NCBI GenBank assembly: GCA_020403455.1
Contig: JADBXP010000005.1
Span: 1-64,000, forward strand
Length of the DNA: 64,000 bases
Direction: 5' to 3'
Source of the DNA: Chitinophagaceae bacterium
GTDB lineage: Bacteria; Bacteroidota; Bacteroidia; Chitinophagales; Chitinophagaceae
Part shown: in pieces, positions 18,161 to 26,340 of the stretch
Numbering within the stretch: position 1 is the stretch's first letter
Layout of the letters: each line of letters opens with the position of its first letter
Notes under the pieces: generated by a model
Databases searched by the model: none
What the model was told of the DNA's origin: nothing
The model's input: only the letters and a program-made list of their open reading frames with translations
Program-made: the position numbers and the translations under genes

Positions 18161-18466
18161 TTTAAATGTAGCCTATCACATTTATTTTAAATGTATCTAT
18201 ATTTCTTGAAAATCAATACAGTATTGAGTTACAGCATTTTTGCATCATTGAAAATACAGTTTAAAACTGTTAAAAATAAGTTAACATGATTGGTTTTTTG
18301 TTGAAATCATACAGCAGCACTGTGGTAAAATCACTACAAGTGACGCATCTGCAATTACAAAAGAATGGTATAACGCACTATAAAAATCACTTTATATCTG
18401 ATGCAATTTTACATCATTGAAACAGCTATAAAAAACTAATTCCTATAACAACCTAAAATGAACCTT
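18161..18466 (+). promoter_or_regulatory. Upstream region of paralog 2 with a candidate LytTR site and other repeats
   Basis: No gene is seen. Two nine-base direct repeats, ACAGTTTAA (18256-18264) and TAAGTTAAC (18277-18285), each match eight of nine positions of the LytTR consensus as I recall it, with a 12-base spacer as known for these regulators. The first also lies in the inverted repeat ACAGTT-TAA-AACTGT (18256-18270). A 16-base direct repeat (TTTTGCATCATTGAAA at 18238-18253, one mismatch at 18407-18422) frames the region. No clean TAnnTTTG box was found. Confidence 0.5.
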
Positions 18467-18973
18467 ATGTCAACTTACACACTCAACCAACTCATCGGCA
18501 GTCCAGTTACCAATGTTAGTAGCTATTTTTCTGCAACCCCTTCTAAAGTATTTAATGCCCGTTCTTACGAGCGCAATGAAGAAGCATCTTTCGCCGGGGT
18601 TTTTTGTCTGGCAACTCCTTTAATCTTTACTTATTTCTGCATTGCATCCAACGCACTGTATGATGCAATGAATATATACATGAATATAATGGTAACAGGG
18701 GGATTGATCTTCCGCGTCATCGCATTTAATTGGGTTGGTAACATAGCCCGTGAGCAAAACAGATCCGCGAGTGGCTGGCAGGCTATTTCAATGATTTTCC
18801 CCTCAATTACCCTGATCACCCTTGGCTTCACCCAGCAATTGGCCCCACAACAAAAGATACAGCAGGTTCATGAGACAATTGTTCATGATACAGTATCAAC
18901 GCCTGCTATCATTTTGCAAGGAAAAATGGACAATCAAGTTGCTGATGATCAATTACTTAGAAAGGCTAGTTAA
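18467..18973 (+). CDS. Small membrane protein, paralog 2 of an unrecognised family
   Basis: This 168-residue protein is the sister of the 14207 gene product and belongs to no family I recognise. It has a polar N-terminus of about 40 residues. Hydrophobic stretches follow at FAGVFCLATPLIFTYFCIAS, IMVTGGLIFRVIAFNW and AISMIFPSITLITLGF, then a hydrophilic tail of about 45 residues. I chose the second ATG (18467) because the local context CTTATGTCAACTTACAC matches the start of paralog 1; an ATG nine bases upstream is possible. It ends in a terminator related to those of the two preceding plus-strand genes. A candidate LytTR site lies about 190 bases upstream. Confidence 0.8.
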   Translation: MSTYTLNQLIGSPVTNVSSYFSATPSKVFNARSYERNEEASFAGVFCLATPLIFTYFCIASNALYDAMNIYMNIMVTGGLIFRVIAFNWVGNIAREQNRSASGWQAISMIFPSITLITLGFTQQLAPQQKIQQVHETIVHDTVSTPAIILQGKMDNQVADDQLLRKAS

Positions 18974-19003
18974 GTTTTCAGTTGTTACATAAAAGGTGGG
19001 AAT

Positions 19004-19038
19004 ACCCCTGTTGCGAGGCAGCAGGGGTTTCTTTTTTC
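19004..19038 (+). terminator. Terminator of paralog 2
   Basis: An eleven-base-pair stem (19004-19014 with 19018-19028) with loop GAG is followed by TTCTTTTTTCC. It is preceded by AAGGTGGGAA, which matches the AAGGTGGGAT just before the paralog 1 terminator. Confidence 0.87.
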
Positions 19039-19063
19039 CTACATCTCTCAATTCGACTCTGCT

Positions 19064-19071
19064 TACATTTG
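19064..19071 (+). promoter_or_regulatory. -7 box four bases before the ABC ATPase start
   Basis: TACATTTG matches TAnnTTTG exactly and is only four bases from the ATG at 19076. Transcription would start at or next to the start codon. Confidence 0.55.
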
Positions 19072-19075
19072 CGTC

Positions 19076-20035
19076 ATGCTGGAAGTTCATCACCTTAATA
19101 AGCGCGTTTCTGATGTTTTTTCACTGCGGGAAGTTTCGTTTTCCCAGAAAAATGGTGAACGCCTGGCTATTGCCGGAAGCAGTGGTTCAGGTAAATCTAC
19201 CCTGCTTCAGTTGATTGCGGGGCTCCAATCTGCTGATCAGGGGTCTATTCAACTATTCGGGCAGAGAATTAAAGGACCCCATGAACAGCTGATTCCCGGG
19301 CATCCCGGTCTGGCATACCTTCCACAGCAATGTGACCTGCCCCATCACTACTATGTGCATGAATTGTTCAGCTATGCCAACCAATGGGACTCACAGTTGG
19401 GCAAAGATTTATTCACTTGGTGCAGGATTGATCATCTCATGGATCGACAACATACACAGCTATCGGGCGGTGAGAAACAACGCATCGCACTTGCTCTTTT
19501 GCTCATTGCCTCACCACGCTGGCTTTTGCTGGATGAGCCTTTTTCTCACCTGGATTCCATCAATAAGGCTATTTTACAGCAGGTTTTGCTGGAAGTGACC
19601 GAGCGATTGTCAATCACCTGCTTGCTTTGTTCCCACCATCCGGAGGATATTTTTACCTGGGCAGACAGGCTCTTGGTCATTCGAGATGGTTCAATCATTG
19701 CGGATGGAAATCCTGAATTCCTATACAGACAACCTGCAGATACTTATGTAGCCGGATTACTGGGTGAATTCGAATTACTCACTGAACCACATGCCAGGAT
19801 TTTGCAACACAATTCCCAACACCTATCTGCCAATATGAAGCGTTTCATCCGACCCGAAATGCTTCAATTCAGCCGGGAGCAGGTTCCCAACTCTATTTCC
19901 TGCCAGATCATATCGTCTCAATTCGCTGGCAGAGGCAGGTATTATCGGGTGAAATGTGATGAGGCCGAATACCGTCTATATGCCCTTGATCAACAATATT
20001 CTGCTGGTTCCAACGGCTATATTCATCTTTTATAG
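19076..20035 (+). CDS. ABC transporter ATP-binding protein (permease not adjacent)
   Basis: This 319-residue protein is an ABC ATPase. Walker A is GSSGSGKST (34-42), the Q-loop region is YLPQQCDLPH, the signature is LSGGEKQ (129-135), Walker B is LLLDEP (150-155), and a switch histidine is in CSHHPED. The C-terminal 90 residues after the ATPase domain look like a TOBE-type regulatory extension (FIRPEMLQFS), as in PotA/ModC-like importers. No permease or binding protein is in the neighbourhood, so the substrate cannot be stated. The start has a -7 box almost touching it. Confidence 0.88.
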   Translation: MLEVHHLNKRVSDVFSLREVSFSQKNGERLAIAGSSGSGKSTLLQLIAGLQSADQGSIQLFGQRIKGPHEQLIPGHPGLAYLPQQCDLPHHYYVHELFSYANQWDSQLGKDLFTWCRIDHLMDRQHTQLSGGEKQRIALALLLIASPRWLLLDEPFSHLDSINKAILQQVLLEVTERLSITCLLCSHHPEDIFTWADRLLVIRDGSIIADGNPEFLYRQPADTYVAGLLGEFELLTEPHARILQHNSQHLSANMKRFIRPEMLQFSREQVPNSISCQIISSQFAGRGRYYRVKCDEAEYRLYALDQQYSAGSNGYIHLL

Positions 20036-20089
20036 CCAATGGAATCGATTTTCTGATGTAGTTTTAGATTCCTATTGATTTGCCGAACC

Positions 20090-20782
20090 ATGGAAGTAAA
20101 GATTGAACCAGGCTGGAAAGAAGTATTGTCACCTATTTTTAGGCGACACTTTTTCCTGCAACTGGTTACACATGTGAAAACTGAAATTGCTTCCGGTCAA
20201 ATAATTTACCCATCAGGTAACTTGATATTCAATGCTTTCTGGCAGACACCTTTTAATAAAGTTAAGGTAGTGATTCTTGGACAAGACCCCTATCACAATG
20301 CTGGTCAAGCACATGGACTTAGTTTTTCAGTTCCGGAGGGAGTGGCACTTCCCCCCTCACTTCAAAACATTTATAAAGAAATCGCTGATGATCTGGGGGG
20401 AACACCCCCTGCATCGGGTGATCTGACCTCATGGGCACAGCAAGGCGTTTTGTTATTAAATGCAGCCCTAACAGTTCGGCACAATGAACCTGCCAGCCAT
20501 GCGAAAATCGGATGGACTGAATTCACGGATGCAGTTATCACCACTTTATCTGATCAGCGAGAGGGCCTGATCTTTTTACTCTGGGGCAAGTTTGCACAGG
20601 ATAAACAGCAGCTGATTGATGCGACCAAGCATGTGGTATTAAAAGCAGCACACCCCTCCCCCTTCAGTGCATATAAGGGCTTTTTTGGCTGTAAGCACTT
20701 TAGCAAAGTGAATGCCATTTTAGCAAGTCGTGGTCAAACACCCATACAATGGCTGCCTGCATCTGATGCTGTACAACAGTAG
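20090..20782 (+). CDS. ung: Uracil-DNA glycosylase (family 1)
   Basis: Ung removes uracil from DNA as the first step of base-excision repair. The 230-residue protein has the water-activating motif GQDPYH (64-69, Asp66), the LLLNAALTVR segment, LLWGKFAQ, and the DNA-intercalation loop HPSPFSAYKGFFGC with its catalytic His. I chose the ATG at 20090; an in-frame TTG 15 bases upstream is unlikely. It lies 54 bases after the ABC ATPase gene. Confidence 0.97.
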   Translation: MEVKIEPGWKEVLSPIFRRHFFLQLVTHVKTEIASGQIIYPSGNLIFNAFWQTPFNKVKVVILGQDPYHNAGQAHGLSFSVPEGVALPPSLQNIYKEIADDLGGTPPASGDLTSWAQQGVLLLNAALTVRHNEPASHAKIGWTEFTDAVITTLSDQREGLIFLLWGKFAQDKQQLIDATKHVVLKAAHPSPFSAYKGFFGCKHFSKVNAILASRGQTPIQWLPASDAVQQ

Positions 20783-20790
20783 TTTTCATT

Positions 20791-20798
20791 TAACTTTG
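20791..20798 (+). promoter_or_regulatory. -7 box of the PlsC-type acyltransferase gene
   Basis: TAACTTTG matches TAnnTTTG, 26 bases before the ATG at 20825 and just after the ung stop. No clear -33 TTG is visible. Confidence 0.5.
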
Positions 20799-20824
20799 GC
20801 ACTTTAGATGAAAGTAAAATCTGT

Positions 20825-21589
20825 ATGCCTCCAAGCGCGTCTGTTCCTCCTGCTGACTCATTGTTTCGAGATATTGCTGGCAGAGTATTTGCAATTTGGG
20901 CTCTTTTGCTTTTTGTGACAACTTTGCCCATCGCCTTTCTGTTTTATATCCCTTGTTTTTGGTTAAAAGAACCCGCCAAAGCACGTTGGCACAGGATTGT
21001 ATCAAAAATATGGATGGGTGGATTTTTAACCTTAATCGGTTGCCCATTAAAGATTCATGGGAAAAACAACTATGTTTTCGGGAAGCCCTACATAGTACTG
21101 TGTAACCACAATAGTCTCATGGATGTACCCGTTAGTACTCCCTTCTTACCAAGAGCCAACAAAACCATTGCTAAAAAGAGTTTTACCCGCATACCCGTTT
21201 TTGGCTGGATTTATTCATTTGGCAGTGTATTGGTAGATCGCAGAAGTGAGGAAAGCAGGAGGAAGAGTTTCGATGACATGAAATCTATGCTGACCATCGG
21301 TCTGGACATGCTCATTTATCCGGAAGGTACCCGCAATACCACAGACCAACCTCTGGCAACTTTTTACAGCGGGGCTTTCAGGTTAGCTGAGGCCACCGGT
21401 AATGACCTGCTGCCGGTGTTGCTCTTCCATACACGTACTATTTTACCCCCGGGTAAGTTTTTCTATTGTTGGCCACATCGGATTGAAATGCATATTCTTC
21501 CTGCGGAACCGGTTGTAGGAAAAAATGCAGGGCAACTCAAGGAAATCCTTTTCAACCGCATGTCTGATTATTATTCCTCTCATCATTGA
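20825..21589 (+). CDS. 1-acyl-sn-glycerol-3-phosphate acyltransferase (PlsC family)
   Basis: This 254-residue membrane-associated acyltransferase most likely makes phosphatidic acid from lysophosphatidic acid in phospholipid synthesis. It has an N-terminal membrane segment (about 22-46), the catalytic HX4D motif as HNSLMD (95-100), and the acceptor-binding EGTR in IYPEGTRN. The length is typical. Bacteroidota also use PlsC-like enzymes for other acyl acceptors such as ornithine or glycine lipids, so the exact acceptor is not certain. Its last seven bases overlap the convergent LptD-like gene. Confidence 0.9.
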   Translation: MPPSASVPPADSLFRDIAGRVFAIWALLLFVTTLPIAFLFYIPCFWLKEPAKARWHRIVSKIWMGGFLTLIGCPLKIHGKNNYVFGKPYIVLCNHNSLMDVPVSTPFLPRANKTIAKKSFTRIPVFGWIYSFGSVLVDRRSEESRRKSFDDMKSMLTIGLDMLIYPEGTRNTTDQPLATFYSGAFRLAEATGNDLLPVLLFHTRTILPPGKFFYCWPHRIEMHILPAEPVVGKNAGQLKEILFNRMSDYYSSHH

Positions 21590-24270
21590 TTGGAGAAAGT
21601 ACGGCTGCGGTTGATGCGCAGATCCCTCAGAATACCGGATTTTGGATTGAATGTGATGTTGAATGATCTGAATAATCCGATGGGTGTTATGTTCAGGGCA
21701 AGTTGCCAACAATGCATTTCACGGGTGATGAACATACTGATTTGCTGCAGGGAACGTCTGCTGATATCATAATAGCCGGTTCCACCTATTTTCCATTTTT
21801 CTGTTAAACTGAAATCTCCATTGAAGTTGACGCTGGAATTGGTAATGGTTTCAAACCCTGAATAATCTGGTCTCAGGATTCTTGAAAAGCCAAGCGAATA
21901 GGAAAGAGAGAGATTCCAGGGTATATTGAAATCTGTGAATTCTGCCGGATTGGCGCGAATGAATTGCAGCTGGCGTTGTTGTTCATCAGGCGTCATGAAA
22001 GGGTCATTGGGGAGTGGAACATTTTTATTCTCTTTGCTATCTTTCCCATCCCTGGATTTACTTTTAAAAGAGGTTGACAGGGCGATATTACCATTGGTAA
22101 TACGACCAAATTTCAATCGAGCCGGATCAAAGTTGAGTTGGTTTACCCGAAAACCACGGTCATTCACCTGATATGGGTCCATGGTGGCATTCGCACTGAT
22201 GTTGATTACATCAAACAAGGTACTTCTGGCATAGATTGAAAAAACCCCCAAAGCAAAACTGTCTGCCATGAGGTTATAGGAAGAGTTAAACCCAAATCCA
22301 TCCAACAGCTTTATCTTCTTGGTGTTCTTTCCCGAGGTATCGGTTTTGTCTTTTACTTTCATTTCAAGTACATTGTCTATACCGAAAGCAATTCCACCAA
22401 ATCTTCCTTCAGAAAAAGTGCCTAAAACACCTCCTTCAAATTGCGAAAATCTCAGGACCCTTCCGGTACTATCTACCTGTGTATTGTAGTGGTACCTCGC
22501 TGCCATATCGGGTTTATAGTTGAGGGATATGGAAGGCCGCACTTCGTGCCGTATAGCTATTGCCCTGCTTTTGGGTCGGAATTTATAAGTTCCAAAAATT
22601 CGGGTATTGAGCGATAAACTGAAAGACATTTGTCTTGCCGTATAAAACCCTTTCTGTACAGTAGTATCTACTTTCTTCGATGTGTTATTCCAGTTGCGGA
22701 ACATGCGTTGTCCATACCAGCGCTCTTCATAACTAATACCCGGCGCAATGGTAATTGGTCCTAAAGCAGGCAGCGATAAGTTGATGGGTAAATTATGTTG
22801 TGCCCCCCATTGCAAAGTATCCAGAATACGTCTTAGATTAAAAGCGGTATCATAGAAGGAAATGAGGTTCTGGAAATTACCATTGTAACCAATACCGAGT
22901 TTTTCATACCACTTGGCGGTTCCAACCCGGTCTTTTTTCTGGAAAGGGAAAAAAGTAACCACGTTGAAGTTCGCCGTAGGCAGATTTAGATTGACCAACT
23001 TGGTATTGGAATTCTGGTTGTGGTTCAAGTTGAGGGATAAGTTGTACTTTCCGCGCCAATCTTTCGAATAGTTGATGTTGGACTGTAACTGGTTCTGAAA
23101 ATTCAGAAATGGATTATTGAGTAAGTTTTGATTGAAACGGCTGCTACCAAAATTAACGTTGGCTGAAAGATTGGTTCCAGGTCTGGCCCGGGAATCACGG
23201 GTATGCCCCCAGGTGATCATGAAAGCCCTGTTCTGGTTAAACTCATCTTTCGCAAAAGGAGATCGGTTCAGTACTTTGTTGTTCAGAAAACTTACACTGA
23301 CACTTCCTGTATACTTGTATCGTTTGAGATACTTTGAACTAATATTGACATTCCACCCACCATAAGAATAAATATTGGCCCGGGTCGTCAGATCCGCATA
23401 ATCACTCAAAACCTTATAATAACCAAGTCCTTCCAGTCCCAAACCAAAATCCTCACTGGCAGTAAAAGTGGGGAACATAACTCCGGAATGTCTGCCCCTG
23501 TTTAGCGGGAATAAGCCAAATGGTAGAGAAATTATGCCGATGGGTATGGATTCGATTTCCGGATAAACACGACCTGTTACAGCCAGCTTGTTGTTGATTA
23601 ATTTCATCTTGTTGCTTTTGAAAGCAAAATGCGGCTCATCCAGGTTACAGGTGGTGAAGCGAACATCTTTTCCAAAAGACTCATCTAAGCCAACTTTTTT
23701 CAAGGTTTGTGCATTGACATAAATTTCACCTTCCTGTAAATAAGTGTTTTTAATAATGCCCTTGTTGCTTTTCATGCTGTAAAAAATCGAATCGCTGACC
23801 GTTTTCATTTCCCCCTGGGTAAATTGTGGCTTACTGTATGGGTTTCCTGAAGAGTCGGTACTACCAAATGCCTTTACCATCTGACTTTGTTGGTTGAATT
23901 CAATCACAGCAGCTTCCAGCTTTATATCCTTGTAATCGGTTTTTGCTTTTCCGTATAGTATGAACATTTTTTCAGGAACCATCAAAACACCGGAATCTTC
24001 TGCAGCATAGTTGACAATGGCATCGAGTGAATCGGTAGACATCGGCAGGGTATCAATCTTGACAGTATCTCTGCCGGCCCTAGATTTCAGGGTGTCTTTT
24101 CCCGGTTCAATTTTTGAAGCTGGAATTGTATCCACAAAAACAGGCAGTAGATTGTATTCCAGGGGTTCCTGAGCCGTAACTACCGTATAAAATGTTAATA
24201 AAATCCATCCTGCCATTATAACAATACCAGCGGCTGTTTTTACGTTAAGTTTGCAGTGATTGATTAACAT
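21583..24270 (-). CDS. LptD-like outer-membrane LPS-assembly protein (OstA/LptD family)
   Basis: This large protein (about 895 residues) fits the Bacteroidota LptD-like outer-membrane family, which inserts lipopolysaccharide into the outer leaflet. An N-terminal hydrophobic stretch (AAGIVIMAGWILLTFY) serves as the export signal. A jellyroll OstA-type domain follows (about residues 80-230, with VMVPEK-like and LYGKAKTDYKD text), then a long beta-barrel rich in aromatic strand ends. I prefer the ATG at 24270; the open frame reaches 24324, leaving only 13 bases to the divergent amidase. The neighbouring MlaD and LptA-like genes support an envelope role. It overlaps the plsC-type gene end by seven bases. 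Confidence 0.85.
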   Translation of the reverse strand: MLINHCKLNVKTAAGIVIMAGWILLTFYTVVTAQEPLEYNLLPVFVDTIPASKIEPGKDTLKSRAGRDTVKIDTLPMSTDSLDAIVNYAAEDSGVLMVPEKMFILYGKAKTDYKDIKLEAAVIEFNQQSQMVKAFGSTDSSGNPYSKPQFTQGEMKTVSDSIFYSMKSNKGIIKNTYLQEGEIYVNAQTLKKVGLDESFGKDVRFTTCNLDEPHFAFKSNKMKLINNKLAVTGRVYPEIESIPIGIISLPFGLFPLNRGRHSGVMFPTFTASEDFGLGLEGLGYYKVLSDYADLTTRANIYSYGGWNVNISSKYLKRYKYTGSVSVSFLNNKVLNRSPFAKDEFNQNRAFMITWGHTRDSRARPGTNLSANVNFGSSRFNQNLLNNPFLNFQNQLQSNINYSKDWRGKYNLSLNLNHNQNSNTKLVNLNLPTANFNVVTFFPFQKKDRVGTAKWYEKLGIGYNGNFQNLISFYDTAFNLRRILDTLQWGAQHNLPINLSLPALGPITIAPGISYEERWYGQRMFRNWNNTSKKVDTTVQKGFYTARQMSFSLSLNTRIFGTYKFRPKSRAIAIRHEVRPSISLNYKPDMAARYHYNTQVDSTGRVLRFSQFEGGVLGTFSEGRFGGIAFGIDNVLEMKVKDKTDTSGKNTKKIKLLDGFGFNSSYNLMADSFALGVFSIYARSTLFDVINISANATMDPYQVNDRGFRVNQLNFDPARLKFGRITNGNIALSTSFKSKSRDGKDSKENKNVPLPNDPFMTPDEQQRQLQFIRANPAEFTDFNIPWNLSLSYSLGFSRILRPDYSGFETITNSSVNFNGDFSLTEKWKIGGTGYYDISRRSLQQISMFITREMHCWQLALNITPIGLFRSFNITFNPKSGILRDLRINRSRTFSNQ

Positions 24271-24291
24271 AATAGCGACAAAAATAAGCCC

Positions 24292-24299
24292 TAGGTTTG
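24292..24299 (+). promoter_or_regulatory. -7 box of the amidase gene
   Basis: TAGGTTTG matches TAnnTTTG and lies 38 bases before the amidase ATG. If the LptD-like gene used the upstream start, this box would sit inside its coding sequence, which favours the 24270 start for that gene. Confidence 0.45.
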
Positions 24300-24337
24300 G
24301 TAATACCGTTACCTCCCCCTCCAATTAACGTAATGAT

Positions 24338-25282
24338 ATGAAGACAAGTATATTGGCTGCCTGGATACTGATTTTTATTTTCGGAGGAAATTTCTTCGGA
24401 CAAGCACAAAATTCACCTGCTCTAAAGTCCAAACAGGGACTGCGAAAAATAGTGATTGATGCCGGACATGGCGGGCAGGATTATGGTGCCAAAGGTGCTT
24501 TTTCCTACGAAAAAGATATTTCATTGGCCATTGCACTCAAATTGGAAGCCATGGTCAAAGAGCAAATGCCGGATGTAGAAGTTTTCATGACCAGAACCAC
24601 CGATGTTTTTGATCCGGTGACACAAAAGGCCAAAATGGCCAATGCAGCTAAAGGGGACCTGTTCATTTGTATTCACGTTAATTCTACCCCACCCATTCGG
24701 CACAAAGAATTCGTAGGCTATAAAACGCAAACTTACTATAAAGGCAAAGGCAGCAAGCGGAAAAAGTACACCAGAAAAGTCAAGGATTATCGTTATTGGA
24801 CAACCCCCAATACGGCCAAGGGTACTGAAACATTCATTTATGGGGTCGATAAAACCAATGCAGCACGGGAGGCATTGAGTGAAAATGAGGATATGTACAT
24901 GGACAGTGTTTCTATGCAGGAATTGAAAGATTTTAATCCAACTGACCCCGCTAAGATGATGATAATCAATATGAAAACACAATCATATTTCAGCAGAAGC
25001 GCGAGCCTGGCACTCACCATCGAGGAAGAATTTGCCAAGGTGGGAAGAGTGAGCAGAGATGCCAAACAGCGACAAAAAGGTATCTGGGTGCTTCAGGCAG
25101 TTGCCATGCCGGCGGTACTAGTTGAAACAGGTTTTATTTCCAATCCCGAAGAGGAACTTTACCTGAATAGTCCAGAGGGTCAGCAGGAGATTTGCCAGGT
25201 TTTGATACGGTCTTTGAAGCGGTACCGTTACTCACTGGAAAAACAACTGAATCCCGGACTAGTGCCATCCGCTGGTAAATAA
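24338..25282 (+). CDS. N-acetylmuramoyl-L-alanine amidase (Amidase_3, AmiC-like)
   Basis: This 314-residue periplasmic zinc amidase cleaves the bond between MurNAc and the stem peptide during cell separation or wall turnover. It has a signal peptide ending near GQAQ (residue 24), the zinc motif DAGHGG (41-46, His44), Glu58 in YEKD, the second zinc histidine in FICIHVNS, and catalytic Glu in VLVETGFISN. A lysine-rich insert (KGSKRKKYTRKVKDYRYW) lies in the middle. It is the first of an envelope-gene run (amidase, MlaD, LptA-like, NhaA) and is divergent from the LptD-like gene. Confidence 0.93.
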   Translation: MKTSILAAWILIFIFGGNFFGQAQNSPALKSKQGLRKIVIDAGHGGQDYGAKGAFSYEKDISLAIALKLEAMVKEQMPDVEVFMTRTTDVFDPVTQKAKMANAAKGDLFICIHVNSTPPIRHKEFVGYKTQTYYKGKGSKRKKYTRKVKDYRYWTTPNTAKGTETFIYGVDKTNAAREALSENEDMYMDSVSMQELKDFNPTDPAKMMIINMKTQSYFSRSASLALTIEEEFAKVGRVSRDAKQRQKGIWVLQAVAMPAVLVETGFISNPEEELYLNSPEGQQEICQVLIRSLKRYRYSLEKQLNPGLVPSAGK

Positions 25283-25319
25283 GCGGGTGGGAAAAGATAC
25301 TGATTCTACTGATAACCAT

Positions 25320-25327
25320 TAGATTTG
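25320..25327 (+). promoter_or_regulatory. -7 box five bases before the mlaD-like start
   Basis: TAGATTTG matches TAnnTTTG and ends five bases before the ATG at 25333, so a transcript from it would be leaderless or nearly so. Read-through from the amidase gene is also possible. Confidence 0.5.
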
Positions 25328-25332
25328 CAGGT

Positions 25333-26340
25333 ATGAAAGTATCGAATGAAACCAAAGTGGGGGCATTGACCGCTATTTCAATTACCCTGCTGATTTTAGG
25401 TTTTAATTTTTTGAAAGGAAGGACACTTTTCAAAACCGGCCACTACATATTCGCGAAATATGAAGATACCAAGGGCTTGATGGTATCGAACCCCGTTTAT
25501 ATCAATGGCTTTCAGGTGGGAACCGTGATGGATATTGAAAATGATGATGCCTCCCTTCATTCCATCACCCTGACCCTAAAAATGAAGGAATTCTATCAGA
25601 TACCGGTGAATTCACTGGCCGAAATACGTGAAAACCCCTTAGGTACACCAAGTGTTATCATCCGAATGGGAAATGCCAACACCTTCCTGAAAGCAGGCGA
25701 TACAGTAAAAACACAAAATATGCCGGGCATGATTGCCAGCTTGGTAGATAAAATGGGTCCAGTCGGGCAACAGATACAGGAAACCCTCTTTCAACTGGAC
25801 TCAGTGCTCAGGAACATCAATCGCATTTTCGACCCGAATACCAGGAACAACGTGCAGGAGATGATTGCCAACATCAACAAAACAACCGCAAGCCTGGTTG
25901 TATCCTCGTCTTCCATTCAACAGATGCTAACTGCTCCCGATGGAAGCATCCAGCAGACCATGCAAAATGTGAATCGGTTTACCCAAAACCTGGCAGACAA
26001 CAACGAAAAGGTAAATAATATTTTGAGCCAGACAGAAACTACAACTGCCCAGTTAAGCAAAACTGATTTTTCCGGAACTGTCGAACAACTGAAAACAGCG
26101 GTGAGTAATCTCAATACATTGCTTACCAATATTCAGTCGGACAAAGGAACATTGGGTAAGTTGATCAACGATAAAACACTTTATCTTCAGTTGAATGAAA
26201 CCTTGAAGAGCACCAATACCTTAATGGACGATTTGCGCCTGCATCCTAAACGCTACGTAAGTTTTTCTGTTTTTGGAAAAAAAGATAAATCTGGTCCGAT
26301 CATGCAGCCCCTGCATGATTCCATTCCTACCCCCCGCTGA
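25333..26340 (+). CDS. MlaD/MCE-family lipid-transport protein
   Basis: MCE proteins bind lipids in the periplasm and bridge inner and outer membranes in Mla-type transport. This 335-residue protein has one N-terminal membrane anchor (about 10-27), the MCE domain (about 38-115, with YEDTKGLMVSNPVYINGFQVG and IRENPLGTPSVIIRMG), and a long helical C-terminal part rich in Asn, Thr and Gln. The matching permease and ATPase (MlaE/MlaF) are not adjacent. The stop overlaps the start of the next gene (TGATG), so translation is coupled to the LptA-like protein. Confidence 0.92.
   Translation: MKVSNETKVGALTAISITLLILGFNFLKGRTLFKTGHYIFAKYEDTKGLMVSNPVYINGFQVGTVMDIENDDASLHSITLTLKMKEFYQIPVNSLAEIRENPLGTPSVIIRMGNANTFLKAGDTVKTQNMPGMIASLVDKMGPVGQQIQETLFQLDSVLRNINRIFDPNTRNNVQEMIANINKTTASLVVSSSSIQQMLTAPDGSIQQTMQNVNRFTQNLADNNEKVNNILSQTETTTAQLSKTDFSGTVEQLKTAVSNLNTLLTNIQSDKGTLGKLINDKTLYLQLNETLKSTNTLMDDLRLHPKRYVSFSVFGKKDKSGPIMQPLHDSIPTPR

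Noticed and set aside
24521..24982. Minus-strand 153-codon frame opposite the amidase gene
   Set aside because: The sense-strand amidase carries the complete catalytic motif set; the antisense frame has none.
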